Part shown: piece after piece, positions 41,502-49,562 of the stretch
Layout of the letters: each line of letters starts with the position of its first letter
Position numbering within the stretch: the first letter of the stretch is position 1
Program-made: the position numbers and the translations under genes
Assembly: GCA_036752825.1 (NCBI GenBank)
Contig: DAIORV010000004.1
Location: 8,702 to 72,701, forward strand
From: UBA5177 sp002413265
GTDB taxonomy: Bacteria > Chloroflexota > UBA5177
DNA: 64,000 nucleotides
Reading direction: 5' to 3'
The notes under the pieces: model-generated
Told to the model about the DNA's origin: nothing
Databases searched by the model: none
The model's input: the letters and a program-made list of their open reading frames with translations, nothing else

Positions 41502-42455
41502 ATGAAACAGGGGGTGTGGACAGTGCTTCAGATCGGGCTCATGATCGAGGGGCAGAACGGCTTGAACTGGCAGCGATGGCAGAAACTGCTGGCTCTTGCG
41601 GAGGAGCTAGGCTTCGCTTTCGTCTTCCGGTCGGATCATTTCACCAATGCCGCGCCTCCCGATCAAGACTCCCTGGAGCTCTGGACATCGCTGACCTATG
41701 CCGCGAGCCACACTCAACGCATTGAGTTCGGCTCGCTGGTCACGCCGGTAACTTTTCGGCACCCGTCCATCACCGCACGCGCGGCTGCCGCAGTTGACGA
41801 TCTGAGCAACGGACGGCTGGTCCTGGGTATCGGGGCCGGCTGGCAGGATCGCGAGCATCACAACTTCGGCATACCATTCCCGCCCAAAGCCGTCCGCTTC
41901 GAAATGCTGAGAGAGTACCTCGAGATCGTAACGCGACTACTTCGCAACAATGAGCCGGTCAAGTATCAGGGCAAGCACTACGCGCTGGATGACGCAATAC
42001 TCCTGCCGAGGCCTCGCCGCCCGGGAGGGCCATCAATCCTCGTTGGCGGCAACGGCAAGCAGCGCACGCTGCCGCTGGCGGCCCTGTACGCGGATGAGTG
42101 GAACGCAGTGTTCGCCGGGCCGGAAAAGCTTGAACAGCTGGAAAAGCATCTGGATCGTCTTCTCCACGAGGCCGGTCGAGCTCGCGAGGCGGTACGCCGA
42201 TCCGTGATGATCGGCACCTTCCTGGCACGAAGTTCTAGAGCGCTTGAGGAGCGCCTCGAATCAAAGCAGACAACGGCGGAGCAATCTCTCGAGTCGGGAG
42301 TCCTCATCGGAACTGCCGATTCCTGGGCGGAGCAGCTGCAGCGATATGCATCGGTCGGGGTGCAGCGAATCATGCTTCAGTGGCTCGACCTGGACGATCT
42401 CGAAGGACTTCGTCTGGTGGGGCAGGAAGTACTCCCGGCCTTCGAAGCCGGGTAA
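41502..42455 (+). CDS. LLM-class F420-dependent oxidoreductase
   Basis: The 317-residue luciferase-like TIM barrel includes IGLMIEGQNGLNWQRWQKLL, FVFRSDHF, SLVTPVTFRHPSITARAAAAVDDLS, GRLVLGIGAGWQDREHHNFG, and PSILVGGNGKQRTLPLAA. Such enzymes use coenzyme F420 (less often FMN) to reduce or oxidise small molecules. F420 dependence is inferred from family resemblance to actinobacterial members. The start is uncertain: ATG 41502, or GTG at 41514 or 41523. The usual N-terminus begins at IGLMIEG. It stands alone, upstream of the SRP RNA. Confidence 0.85.
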   Translation: MKQGVWTVLQIGLMIEGQNGLNWQRWQKLLALAEELGFAFVFRSDHFTNAAPPDQDSLELWTSLTYAASHTQRIEFGSLVTPVTFRHPSITARAAAAVDDLSNGRLVLGIGAGWQDREHHNFGIPFPPKAVRFEMLREYLEIVTRLLRNNEPVKYQGKHYALDDAILLPRPRRPGGPSILVGGNGKQRTLPLAALYADEWNAVFAGPEKLEQLEKHLDRLLHEAGRAREAVRRSVMIGTFLARSSRALEERLESKQTTAEQSLESGVLIGTADSWAEQLQRYASVGVQRIMLQWLDLDDLEGLRLVGQEVLPAFEAG

Positions 42456-42509
42456 TTTTCGCGGCCCATCTGCACATTTCCCGGCGGTCGCCGGGTATAC
42501 TTACGTGAT

Positions 42510-42755
42510 CGTGCTAAGCGGGGAGCTAGCGGTGCCCTGTACCCGCAATCCGCTACAGCGGGGTTGAATTCCACGCTCGAGGCTCGTGCCATACGCATCT
42601 GCCGGAGCGCTCGACGTCGAAGGTCGAGTTCTACGCGGCGGAGCCCTGTGAACCTCGTCAGGTCCGGAAGGAAGCAGCGATAAGCGGTAAGCTCCGGGTG
42701 ACGTAGAGTGGCTCTACCGGAGCCGGGCGTTCTCGGTAAGGCGAGTGGTTTCGTT
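42510..42755 (+). ncRNA. ffs: bacterial large-type SRP RNA with Alu domain
   Basis: The 5' part (42516-42565, GGGGAGCTAGCGGTGCCCTG and ATCCGCT) matches the Alu domain of large bacterial SRP RNA. The apical signal-binding hairpin is GTCAGGTCCGGAAGGAAGCA (42657-42676) with GGAA tetraloop. Supporting stems are GGAGC (42640-42644)/GCTCC (42691-42695), CTACG (42631-42635)/CGTAG (42702-42706) and CCGG (42602-42605)/CCGG (42717-42720). TATACT at 42496-42501 is a good -10. The 3' end is estimated. It should bind Ffh for membrane targeting. Confidence 0.88.
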
Positions 42756-42792
42756 GTCGACAGTGTGGTGCACGATCACCCTTGACGATTCC

Positions 42793-42818
42793 GGTGGCTG
42801 GGCGCAAGCCCAGCCACC
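42793..42818 (+). terminator. strong hairpin after SRP RNA
   Basis: An 11-bp perfect stem, GGTGGCTGGGC (42793-42803) / GCCCAGCCACC (42808-42818), closed by a GCAA tetraloop, is followed by TCTTCGTCATT. The U content is low, but position and stability suggest it ends SRP RNA transcription. Confidence 0.6.
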
Positions 42819-42900
42819 TCTTCGTCATTACGGTACGATTCTCCGACAACACAAGCCTGGTCTCTGGGGCAAAAATCTCTGCTGACGCCCAGACTATGAA

Positions 42901-42926
42901 AGAGACCCCTCCGAAGAGGGGTCTCT
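42901..42926 (-). terminator. terminator of the UgpC-like ATPase gene
   Basis: AGAGACCCCTC (42901-42911) and GAGGGGTCTCT (42916-42926) pair perfectly. On the minus strand the loop is C(TTCG)G, an extra-stable tetraloop, followed by TTTC. It lies 20 bases beyond the stop at 42947. Confidence 0.75.
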
Positions 42927-42946
42927 CAGCCTAAGCCGGTGTCGAG

Positions 42947-44068
42947 CTAGGCTACGGCGCTCTTGCTGTGGCCGATCGCGTTTCCCGAAGCCTCGTCGAA
43001 GATGTGCAGATTGTCGGGGTCAAACACCACATCGGTGTGCTTCAACGGCTCGGCGTCGAAGTCTGCCGGGAATTCGGCGGTCAATGTGGCGCCATTCTTC
43101 GACAGATAGACATACTGATGGCTACCCATGTTTTCCACGACTTCGATTTCGGTGTCGATCTTGTTTGGCGCGGCACTTCCGTCTGCCAGTACAGCCGGGA
43201 TGATGTGTTCCGGCCGAATACCGAGCACCACTTTTTCAGCATTCTGGCCTCGAGCCACTGAACTCAGGTTCTCCGGCAAGGTTACGGTCCAGCCGTCACC
43301 CTGCACGTTCATCGATCCGTTCGATTGCTGCAGGGTTCCGGGCAGGAGGTTCATGGATGGGCTGCCGATGAAGCCGGCGACGAAGGTGTTGGCCGGATAG
43401 TCGTACAGCGTGGTCGGCTTATCGGTTTGCTGCAGGAACCCGTCTTTCATCACGGCGATGCGATTACCCATGGTCATGGCTTCGGTCTGATCGTGAGTGA
43501 CGTAGATCATGGTCGTCTTGAGTCGAAGGTGCAGCTTGCTGATCTCGGCTCGAGTCTGAACGCGCAGCTTGGCGTCGAGGTTGGAGAGTGGCTCGTCCAT
43601 CAGGAAGACCGCGGGGTTGCGGACGATCGCCCGTCCGAGAGCAACGCGCTGACGCTGCCCGCCGGAGAGCGCCTTCGGCTTGCGATCGAGGAGCGGGGTA
43701 ATACCCAGGATCTCGCCGGCCTCGGTCACGCGGCGTCGAATCTCTTGCTTTGGCGTCTTGCGAAGCTTCAAGCCGAACGCCATGTTGTCGTAGACGTTCA
43801 TGTGCGGGTACAACGCGTAGCTCTGGAACACCATGGCGATGTCTCTGTCTTTGGGCGAGAGATCGTTGACCACTCGCTCTCCGATACTTATGGTGCCCTC
43901 TGAAATGTCGTCGAGGCCCGCTACCATTCGAAGCGTTGTCGACTTGCCGCAACCCGATGGACCGACCAGCACGAGGAATTCCTCGTCCTTGGCCTCCAGG
44001 CTTACATCATGTACCGCGACAACGTCTCCATAGCGCTTCCAGATGTGCTCCAGGGTAACTTTCGCCAT
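42947..44068 (-). CDS. ugpC: sugar-type ABC transporter ATPase (UgpC/MsmK/MalK family)
   Basis: The 373-residue protein has Walker A GPSGCGKSTTLR (residues 37-48), Q-loop FQSYALYPHM, signature LSGGQRQRVALGRA, Walker B AVFLMDEPLSNLD and switch His VTHDQTEAMTM. A MalK-like regulatory TOBE/OB domain follows (from about residue 240; GIRPEHI). It energises sugar or glycerol-phosphate uptake. No permease or binding protein gene is adjacent, so it may serve several importers as MsmK-type ATPases do. It ends in a strong terminator. The symbol denotes the family only. Confidence 0.92.
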   Translation of the reverse strand: MAKVTLEHIWKRYGDVVAVHDVSLEAKDEEFLVLVGPSGCGKSTTLRMVAGLDDISEGTISIGERVVNDLSPKDRDIAMVFQSYALYPHMNVYDNMAFGLKLRKTPKQEIRRRVTEAGEILGITPLLDRKPKALSGGQRQRVALGRAIVRNPAVFLMDEPLSNLDAKLRVQTRAEISKLHLRLKTTMIYVTHDQTEAMTMGNRIAVMKDGFLQQTDKPTTLYDYPANTFVAGFIGSPSMNLLPGTLQQSNGSMNVQGDGWTVTLPENLSSVARGQNAEKVVLGIRPEHIIPAVLADGSAAPNKIDTEIEVVENMGSHQYVYLSKNGATLTAEFPADFDAEPLKHTDVVFDPDNLHIFDEASGNAIGHSKSAVA

Positions 44069-44217
44069 TTCTCACCCTCTCCTTCGCACGTGGCGTGAGC
44101 AAGCGGCGCTGGTGCTCTCAATGAACGCCGGCAACCGTTGGTACCCATTATGGTGGCACGCAATCTGCATGGCAAGGGGTAGCACCCGTTGGATCGGATG
44201 CGGAAGGACGATTGGAC

Positions 44218-44451
44218 ATGAACGACATTGCCGGACTCAACCAGGGATTGACCGAAACGATGACCATCGAGAGCTCCAAGAAGCTCAAGCCAGAGCGCAT
44301 TGAGGCGTCGCTGACGGCTCTTGACGGCGTACGCAGCGTCGACGTCGAGGGCACAACCGTAACGGTCAGCTACGATCCGACGATTGTGGATCAGAACGCG
44401 ATCCGGGCAGCCATTGAGAAGGATGGCGCGGCTATCGTGACCAGCGGCTAG
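44218..44451 (+). CDS. HMA-fold-like small protein lacking CxxC
   Basis: The 77-residue protein shows the beta-alpha-beta-beta-alpha-beta spacing of a heavy-metal-associated domain: ETMTIESSKKLKPERIEASL, DGVRSVDVEGTTVTVSYDP, and NAIRAAIEKDGAAI. The metal loop, normally GMTCxxC, reads MTIESSK, so no copper or zinc can bind in the usual way. ATG 44218 has GGAAGGAC upstream. It stands alone between two minus-strand genes. A non-metal role of the same fold is likely. Confidence 0.65.
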   Translation: MNDIAGLNQGLTETMTIESSKKLKPERIEASLTALDGVRSVDVEGTTVTVSYDPTIVDQNAIRAAIEKDGAAIVTSG

Positions 44452-44531
44452 TCGCCGACCGGACACGACAACCCGCTCTTCTCGAACTGAGCGGCTTTCG
44501 GGCCAACTGCCGGGCAACCGCAGCTAGCTCT

Positions 44532-45653
44532 TCAGACCTCCAGCTGTCTGGGAAAGTCGGTTAGGTCCTGAAATCCCTCGTCTGTCACGACGACCAGATC
44601 CTCTAGCCGGATTCCACCGACCTCAGAGTCGTATAGTCCGGGTTCGACGGTGACGACGTCGCCTGGCCTGAGCTCCACCTGCCGGGTGCCGATGCTCGGA
44701 CTCTCGTGAATCTCGAGTCCGATGCCATGCCCCGTGCCGTGGATGAAGCGGGCACCCGGCCCCTCACCCTCGAACCCGGCCTCCGCGAAGACCTCGCGAA
44801 CTGCCCCGTGTACCTCGCTGCCGTCGACGCCGGGACCAATTACGGCTAGTGCGGCATCCAACGCGCGCGCCGTCGCTTTGAACATCGCCTTAAGAGGTTC
44901 CGGCGCTGGCCCCTTCACCACCGTTCGCGTCATGTCGGCAAAGTAGCGCGTTCGCTTACTCCGTGGGAAGATGTCGATTACGATCGCCTCGCCAGCTCGA
45001 AGCGGGCCACTTCCCAACCAGTGAGGATCGGCGGCGCCCGTGCCGCCCGCGACGATCGGGCCCTGGGACGTGTCCATTCCCTCCCACAGCAGCAGGGCTT
45101 CGATCTCTCCCTGGATCCGCTCGCTGGTGAGTGGAATGCCGTCGATATGAAGCATGCCGCCTTTTTCCTCGCTGCTGGAGATGAGCTCGATCGCGCGGGC
45201 CATTGCTTTCTGGGTTGCCGCTTGAGCCTGCTCGATTGCCGCGATCTCTGATGCGCTCTTGCGCCGCCGGTCTCCTACAAGCAAGTACGGATCGATGCAC
45301 AGCGCATGACCCTCCGCTCTCAGACCGTCGGCATAAAGCACCGGAAGCTGCCCTTCGACCACCACTCCGTCCGCGGATAGAGCCTCCAGGACCCGGCTGA
45401 GTAAGATCGTGAACGCTTTGTTTCGATCGTTCGTCTCTCTCACCAGGTCGCGGTAGCCGAACTCGGCAAAAGAGCGAACGTCATCGACGCTGGACTCTTT
45501 TTCGGCCCGGCCCTTTTCCATATCGTTGACGACCAGCATCGTTCGGCCGTCCCGCTCTGCGAACGCGAACGTGTCCTCTGCAAGAAATTTGGTCTTGTAG
45601 AACAGGTTGGCGTTCGACGCGCTGTCACCAACCAGAAGCAATACCTGGCTCAC
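44532..45653 (-). CDS. M24-family Xaa-Pro peptidase
   Basis: The 373-residue protein has an N-terminal creatinase-like domain (LLLVGDSASNANLFYKTKF) and a C-terminal pita-bread domain with all five metal ligands: Asp in VIDIFP, Asp in YFADMTRT, His in HGTGHGIGLEIHE, Glu in VTVEPGLY and Glu in IRLEDLVVV. It removes amino acids before proline from peptides in the cytoplasm. GTG 45653 follows AGGGGG and is chosen over upstream in-frame starts that would run into the divergent gene. It is divergent from the DppA-like peptidase, so two peptide-processing enzymes share a spacer. Confidence 0.88.
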   Translation of the reverse strand: MSQVLLLVGDSASNANLFYKTKFLAEDTFAFAERDGRTMLVVNDMEKGRAEKESSVDDVRSFAEFGYRDLVRETNDRNKAFTILLSRVLEALSADGVVVEGQLPVLYADGLRAEGHALCIDPYLLVGDRRRKSASEIAAIEQAQAATQKAMARAIELISSSEEKGGMLHIDGIPLTSERIQGEIEALLLWEGMDTSQGPIVAGGTGAADPHWLGSGPLRAGEAIVIDIFPRSKRTRYFADMTRTVVKGPAPEPLKAMFKATARALDAALAVIGPGVDGSEVHGAVREVFAEAGFEGEGPGARFIHGTGHGIGLEIHESPSIGTRQVELRPGDVVTVEPGLYDSEVGGIRLEDLVVVTDEGFQDLTDFPRQLEV

Positions 45654-45702
45654 GAATCCCCCTGAAATCCGCTGTAGTATACTCGCGCCGAAACGGAGAA
45701 CC

Positions 45703-46521
45703 ATGGACGTTTTCATCAGCGCGGATGTCGAAGGCGTCGCCGGCATCGCAAGCTGGAGCCAGATCACTCCGGGCTCGGATGACTATGCAGTGGGCCGGTC
45801 GCTGATGGTCGGCGAAGTCAACGCGGCGATCGAAGGCGCCTTTGACGCGGGCGCCGATCGCGTGGTCGTAAATGACTCGCACTCGCGAATGACCAACCTA
45901 CCGCCAGAGCAGGTGGATGCTCGGGCGCGCCTCATATCGGGCCACTACAAGCCCATGTACATGCTGCAAGGCATCGACGACAGCTTTGACGCGGCCTTTT
46001 TCATCGGCTACCACGGAGCCATTGGCGAACCCGAAGCCATCCTTTCGCATACTTACAACCCTCGGGCCATCTGGGAAGCCAAGATCGACGGCCGTGCCGT
46101 CGGCGAGGTCGGCATAAATCTCCTGGTCTGCGAGTACTTTGGTGTCCCGGTGCTCCTCGTCACCGGTGACCAGACGACGGCCCTGGAGGCCCGAGAGCTC
46201 ATTCCAGGCATTCACGTAGCCGAGGTGAAGCGCTCCTTTGGCCGCTACAGTGCCGAGAGCTTAAGTCCATCAGAGGCGAGAAAGATCATTCGCCGGGCAG
46301 CCGAGGAGAGTTTGCAGGGGCTTCCCAAGCCGCCCCTGCTTAGGCGAGCCGTAACTATGGAGGTCACCTTCTTGGTTGCCGACATGGCATCTATGTCGGA
46401 GTGGGTTCGAGGGGTGGAGCGTTCCGGACCGCGAACCGTATCGTTCCGGGCCGCTGACGGTCTGGAGGCGTATCAAACCTTCTATGCGCTGTTGACACTG
46501 ACGCGAAGCCTCGTCGAGTGA
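45703..46521 (+). CDS. M55-family D-aminopeptidase (DppA-like)
   Basis: The 272-residue protein begins MDVFISADVEGVAGIASW, with the SxDxEG zinc site. Other M55 motifs are VNDSHSRMTNL, LISGHYKPMYMLQGID, AAFFIGYHG, and LVTGDQTTALEA. B. subtilis DppA releases D-Ala and D-Gly from short peptides, probably from peptidoglycan. ATG 45703 has ACGGAGAA upstream and TATACT at 45678-45683 as -10. Its stop overlaps the ruvC GTG as GTGA, so both are translated together. Confidence 0.9.
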   Translation: MDVFISADVEGVAGIASWSQITPGSDDYAVGRSLMVGEVNAAIEGAFDAGADRVVVNDSHSRMTNLPPEQVDARARLISGHYKPMYMLQGIDDSFDAAFFIGYHGAIGEPEAILSHTYNPRAIWEAKIDGRAVGEVGINLLVCEYFGVPVLLVTGDQTTALEARELIPGIHVAEVKRSFGRYSAESLSPSEARKIIRRAAEESLQGLPKPPLLRRAVTMEVTFLVADMASMSEWVRGVERSGPRTVSFRAADGLEAYQTFYALLTLTRSLVE

Positions 46522-47030
46522 AGGCGCTGGGCATCGATCCCGGCCTTGTGGTCACCGGTTACGCGGTGCTGGAGCAGGAGTCGGGAAGCATACGACTGAT
46601 CGAGGCCGGCACCATCGATGCCGGAAAAGCCAAGGATCCACTGCCCATTCGACTCCGCCGCCTGCACGAAGGCATCAACGGTCTCCTGGACGATCACCAG
46701 CCCGAGGCTATGGCGCTCGAAACGCTTTTCTCTCACTACGACCACCCGCGCACCGCGATTCTGATGGGGCACGCGCGTGGTGTCATTTGTCTCGCGGCCG
46801 GCCTCCATGACGTTGCGCTGCATAATTACACCGCCACGCAGGTGAAAAGCGCGCTAACGGGCAATGGCCGTGCGAGTAAGGAACAGATCCAAAAAATGGT
46901 GAGGCGAACCTTCGCTCTCGTCGAGACTCCACGGCCACCGGACGTCGCGGACGCTGTTGCGATCTCTCTCTGCCACCTCTACCACCACGGCACTCGCTCG
47001 AACCAGGACTATCTCAGGCTGATCAAGTAG
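46518..47030 (+). CDS. ruvC: crossover junction endodeoxyribonuclease RuvC
   Basis: The 170-residue RNase H-fold resolvase cuts Holliday junctions. Acidic catalytic residues are Asp7 (GIDPGLVVTGY), Glu in MALETLF and the Asp pair in PPDVADAVAISLCH. HNYTATQVKSALTGNGRASKEQI is the conserved substrate region. The GTG start overlaps the upstream peptidase stop. ruvA and ruvB do not follow; an M50-like gene does, two bases later, an atypical neighbourhood. Confidence 0.94.
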   Translation: MKALGIDPGLVVTGYAVLEQESGSIRLIEAGTIDAGKAKDPLPIRLRRLHEGINGLLDDHQPEAMALETLFSHYDHPRTAILMGHARGVICLAAGLHDVALHNYTATQVKSALTGNGRASKEQIQKMVRRTFALVETPRPPDVADAVAISLCHLYHHGTRSNQDYLRLIK

Positions 47031-47032
47031 CG

Positions 47033-47848
47033 ATGGCAAAGTCTGCCGAAGATCTGATTCGCGAGCTCGAAGCCGGAGGCGTGCTAGACCGGGGTTCCGC
47101 GCCCGCAAGAGCCGCCCCGCGTGCCATGCGGAGCTCGGGCGCAAGCACGCCAGGGACGAAGCCGTCGGCTCTTCTCTTCGTCGTTCTTGCGGCGGTTGTC
47201 ATCGCCGTTCTGGGTTCCTTGCCGCTCGTATCCACTGGGCTGTACCCTTTCAGTCTCTTCGTCACGCTGGTTCATGAGACGTGCCATGCCGTGGCCGCCG
47301 CCCTCACCGGAGGACGGGTAGACAGTCTCAAGGTATCGGGCGATCTCTCGGGCGTGACCATGATCGCCGGCGGGGCCCGGGCTTTGGTGGACTCTGCCGG
47401 CTACCTTGGGGCCGCCCTTGTCGGCGCCGCGCTATTGATTACGCCGCTTCGCTACGCCCGTTGGGCGATCGCCGCCCTCGCTGCCATCCCCTTCGCCGAC
47501 CTGCTGCTTTTTCATCCGGCGACCCTTTTCACGGCCGTCTGGTGTGTCGTATTCCTGGCTGGACTCGGGCTGGCTGCCTGGAAGCTCCCCCTGCGGTTCA
47601 TGCGCTTCCTGCAGATATTTCTTGGTGTTTCCTGCGGACTGAATGCATTTCGGGACCTCATGACACTGTTCTTTATCTCATCGAGTGGCGCCCACATCCA
47701 TACCGACGCCGTAGCCATGTCCAACGTTGTTCCCTTGCCGGCTACCGTCTGGGCCGTGCTGTGGACTTTGCTGTCTCTGTTGCTGCTGGGTGGCGCCCTC
47801 TTCGGCATGGCGAAGCGCGATCTGAAGAACTGGCGCGGTGCCGCTTAG
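47033..47848 (+). CDS. M50B-like intramembrane metalloprotease
   Basis: The 271-residue membrane protein has a cytoplasmic N-terminus of about 45 residues, then about six membrane segments. The zinc motif HETCH lies in the second segment region (LVHETCHAVAAALTGGRVDS, about residue 83), followed by AGGARALVDSAGYLGAALVGA, where Asp may be a further ligand. This pattern fits the peptidase M50B-like family (PF13398 type). The substrate is unknown. It starts two bases after ruvC, within the same run. Confidence 0.8.
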   Translation: MAKSAEDLIRELEAGGVLDRGSAPARAAPRAMRSSGASTPGTKPSALLFVVLAAVVIAVLGSLPLVSTGLYPFSLFVTLVHETCHAVAAALTGGRVDSLKVSGDLSGVTMIAGGARALVDSAGYLGAALVGAALLITPLRYARWAIAALAAIPFADLLLFHPATLFTAVWCVVFLAGLGLAAWKLPLRFMRFLQIFLGVSCGLNAFRDLMTLFFISSSGAHIHTDAVAMSNVVPLPATVWAVLWTLLSLLLLGGALFGMAKRDLKNWRGAA

Positions 47849-47913
47849 CCGCGATCAGGCGGGTATATCGACTGAACATAACGATCGGGTACACATGGTG
47901 ATACGTTAGGCTG

Positions 47914-48861
47914 ATGTTCGATCTGGTCCAGCAGCGCTTACCCGACCTGATTACCGTTTTCCTTGGCATCTTCCTCGAGGCCACTCCCTTCCTGCTCGTT
48001 GGTGTTCTGGTCTCGAGCGTGCTCGAGATAGTTGTCTCAGAAGACCGACTCTTACGGTGGCTGCCGCGAAATGCCCTCGTGGGGCTGCTCGGCGGGGTAG
48101 CCGTAGGTGCGGCCGCGCCTCTCTGTGAATGTGGAACGGTGCCCATCGCCAGGAGCTGCGTATCAAAGGGCCTTCCGCTCCCGGCCGCAGTCGGTTTTCT
48201 CCTGGCCGCGCCGGTTATCAATCCGGTGACCGTCACCGCCACCTACACGGCCTTCCACAGCAATCTTCAGATCCTCGTTCTTCGCGTCACTCTTGGGATC
48301 GCGATCGCCCTGGCGGTTGGGGGCCTCTTCCTTCTATGGCCTCGGGACGAACCTGCACTGAGGGTCAGCCGAACCGGCGATCCGGCGGACTCGCATCACC
48401 GCCACGAGCACGACCATGGCTGCGACCAGAGTCGGGCGAAGCGCGTCTCGCTGCTTGCGAGACTCCTCGACCTACTTCACCACTCGGCTTCGGAGCTTTC
48501 GTCCCTGGCCGTCTACCTGATCGGCGCCTGCCTCGTCGCGTCGCTCTTGCAGGTCTTCCTGCCGCGCACTCAGCTCCTCTCGATTGGGCAGGGGCCGCTG
48601 CTTTCGGTGCTGATCATGATGGCCGTCGCGGTGATACTTTCCACCTGCTCGTCGGTCGACGCGTTCGTGGCCCTGGCGTTTTCGACAACGTTTGCTCCTG
48701 GCGCTATTCTGGCCTTCTTGCTCATCAGTCCAGTCCTCAACCTCAAGAGCGGGGCGCTCGTCCTGGGCCTGTTCAGACCGGGAGTGGCCATGCCGCTTCT
48801 GGCCACCTCAACTGCCGCGGTTCTGCTGGCCGCTCTTTCCATCAACTACCACCTGCTTTGA
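47914..48861 (+). CDS. YcgR-like permease (ArsP_1/DUF318 family)
   Basis: The 315-residue membrane protein has two halves of about four membrane segments each, split by a His/Asp-rich cytoplasmic loop (SHHRHEHDHG). The first half has PLCECGTVPIARS and LLAAPVINPVTV, the second has ILSTCSSVDAFVALAF and FLLISPVLNLKS, the repeated Cys and Asn-Pro motifs of this permease family. The His-rich loop suggests metal handling. Its stop TGA overlaps the TTG start of the next gene, and the two resemble the YcgR-YcgQ pair. Confidence 0.88.
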   Translation: MFDLVQQRLPDLITVFLGIFLEATPFLLVGVLVSSVLEIVVSEDRLLRWLPRNALVGLLGGVAVGAAAPLCECGTVPIARSCVSKGLPLPAAVGFLLAAPVINPVTVTATYTAFHSNLQILVLRVTLGIAIALAVGGLFLLWPRDEPALRVSRTGDPADSHHRHEHDHGCDQSRAKRVSLLARLLDLLHHSASELSSLAVYLIGACLVASLLQVFLPRTQLLSIGQGPLLSVLIMMAVAVILSTCSSVDAFVALAFSTTFAPGAILAFLLISPVLNLKSGALVLGLFRPGVAMPLLATSTAAVLLAALSINYHLL

Positions 48862-49562
48862 ACACGACGCTTTTTCGCCGGATCTGCACTGCCTCTCCTC
48901 CGCTGCTCTTTGCCGTGCTGGTGCTGAAACTTTGGCTCACCGGAACCATCGGTTATTACGTGAACGGAAGGACCATCTGGATAGTCCTGCTTGGTGGCTC
49001 TTTGGCAGCGACGATCGGTCTTGGCGCCCTGTGGCGATCTTCCGAAGAGAACGTTAACGCCTCATCCCTGTGGAAGCCTCTGATATTCGCCGTGCCGCTG
49101 GCGGTTGGACTGCTGGTTCCGGCCAGGCCACTCTCTGCAAGCAGCGGGCAGTCGTCCTCTCTTGGATCGCTTCAGCTTGCCTCGCACGTTGCGAGCGGTG
49201 GTGGGGGCGACCTGTTCGGATACTGGATGAATGCGCTGTCTGACCACCCGGAGCCTGGCTGGTGGACCGGCCGGCACGTTACCCTGGTCGGTTTCGTCGC
49301 CCACCAGACCGGCCTTCCTCCCCGCAGCTTCATCCTCGGGCGTTATCTGGTCACCTGCTGCGTGGTCGACGCCTCGCTGCTTGGGTTTCCGGTTCAGCTC
49401 GACAGGACTGTCCGCGCTCCCGATGAAGGTGCCTGGATACAGGTCAGCGGCGTGTTTGGCACCCGGTATTGGACTGATCCCAGTGGCCAGCACTATCCGC
49501 TCATCAATCACGCGACGATTTCAGGCGTGAGCATTCCATCGACCCCCTACCTTTCGCCATGA
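48858..49562 (+). CDS. YcgQ-like TIGR03943/DUF1980 membrane protein
   Basis: The 234-residue protein has two N-terminal membrane segments (LLFAVLVLKLWLTG; IWIVLLGGSLAATIGLGAL), a third near residue 75, and a soluble C-domain with HVTLVGFVAHQTGLP, FILGRYLVTCCVVDAS, and GAWIQVSGVFG. These are typical of the partner of DUF318 permeases. The TTG start overlaps the permease stop (TTGA). The partner pair may form one transporter or metal-responsive complex; the substrate is unknown. It is coupled to the next gene by ATGA. Confidence 0.86.
   Translation: MNTTLFRRICTASPPLLFAVLVLKLWLTGTIGYYVNGRTIWIVLLGGSLAATIGLGALWRSSEENVNASSLWKPLIFAVPLAVGLLVPARPLSASSGQSSSLGSLQLASHVASGGGGDLFGYWMNALSDHPEPGWWTGRHVTLVGFVAHQTGLPPRSFILGRYLVTCCVVDASLLGFPVQLDRTVRAPDEGAWIQVSGVFGTRYWTDPSGQHYPLINHATISGVSIPSTPYLSP

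Noticed and set aside
48129..48857. 5' extension of the DUF1980 gene
   Set aside because: The frame is open but overlaps the permease in another register and reads as Arg/Pro-rich nonsense. The TTG overlapping the permease stop is the natural start.
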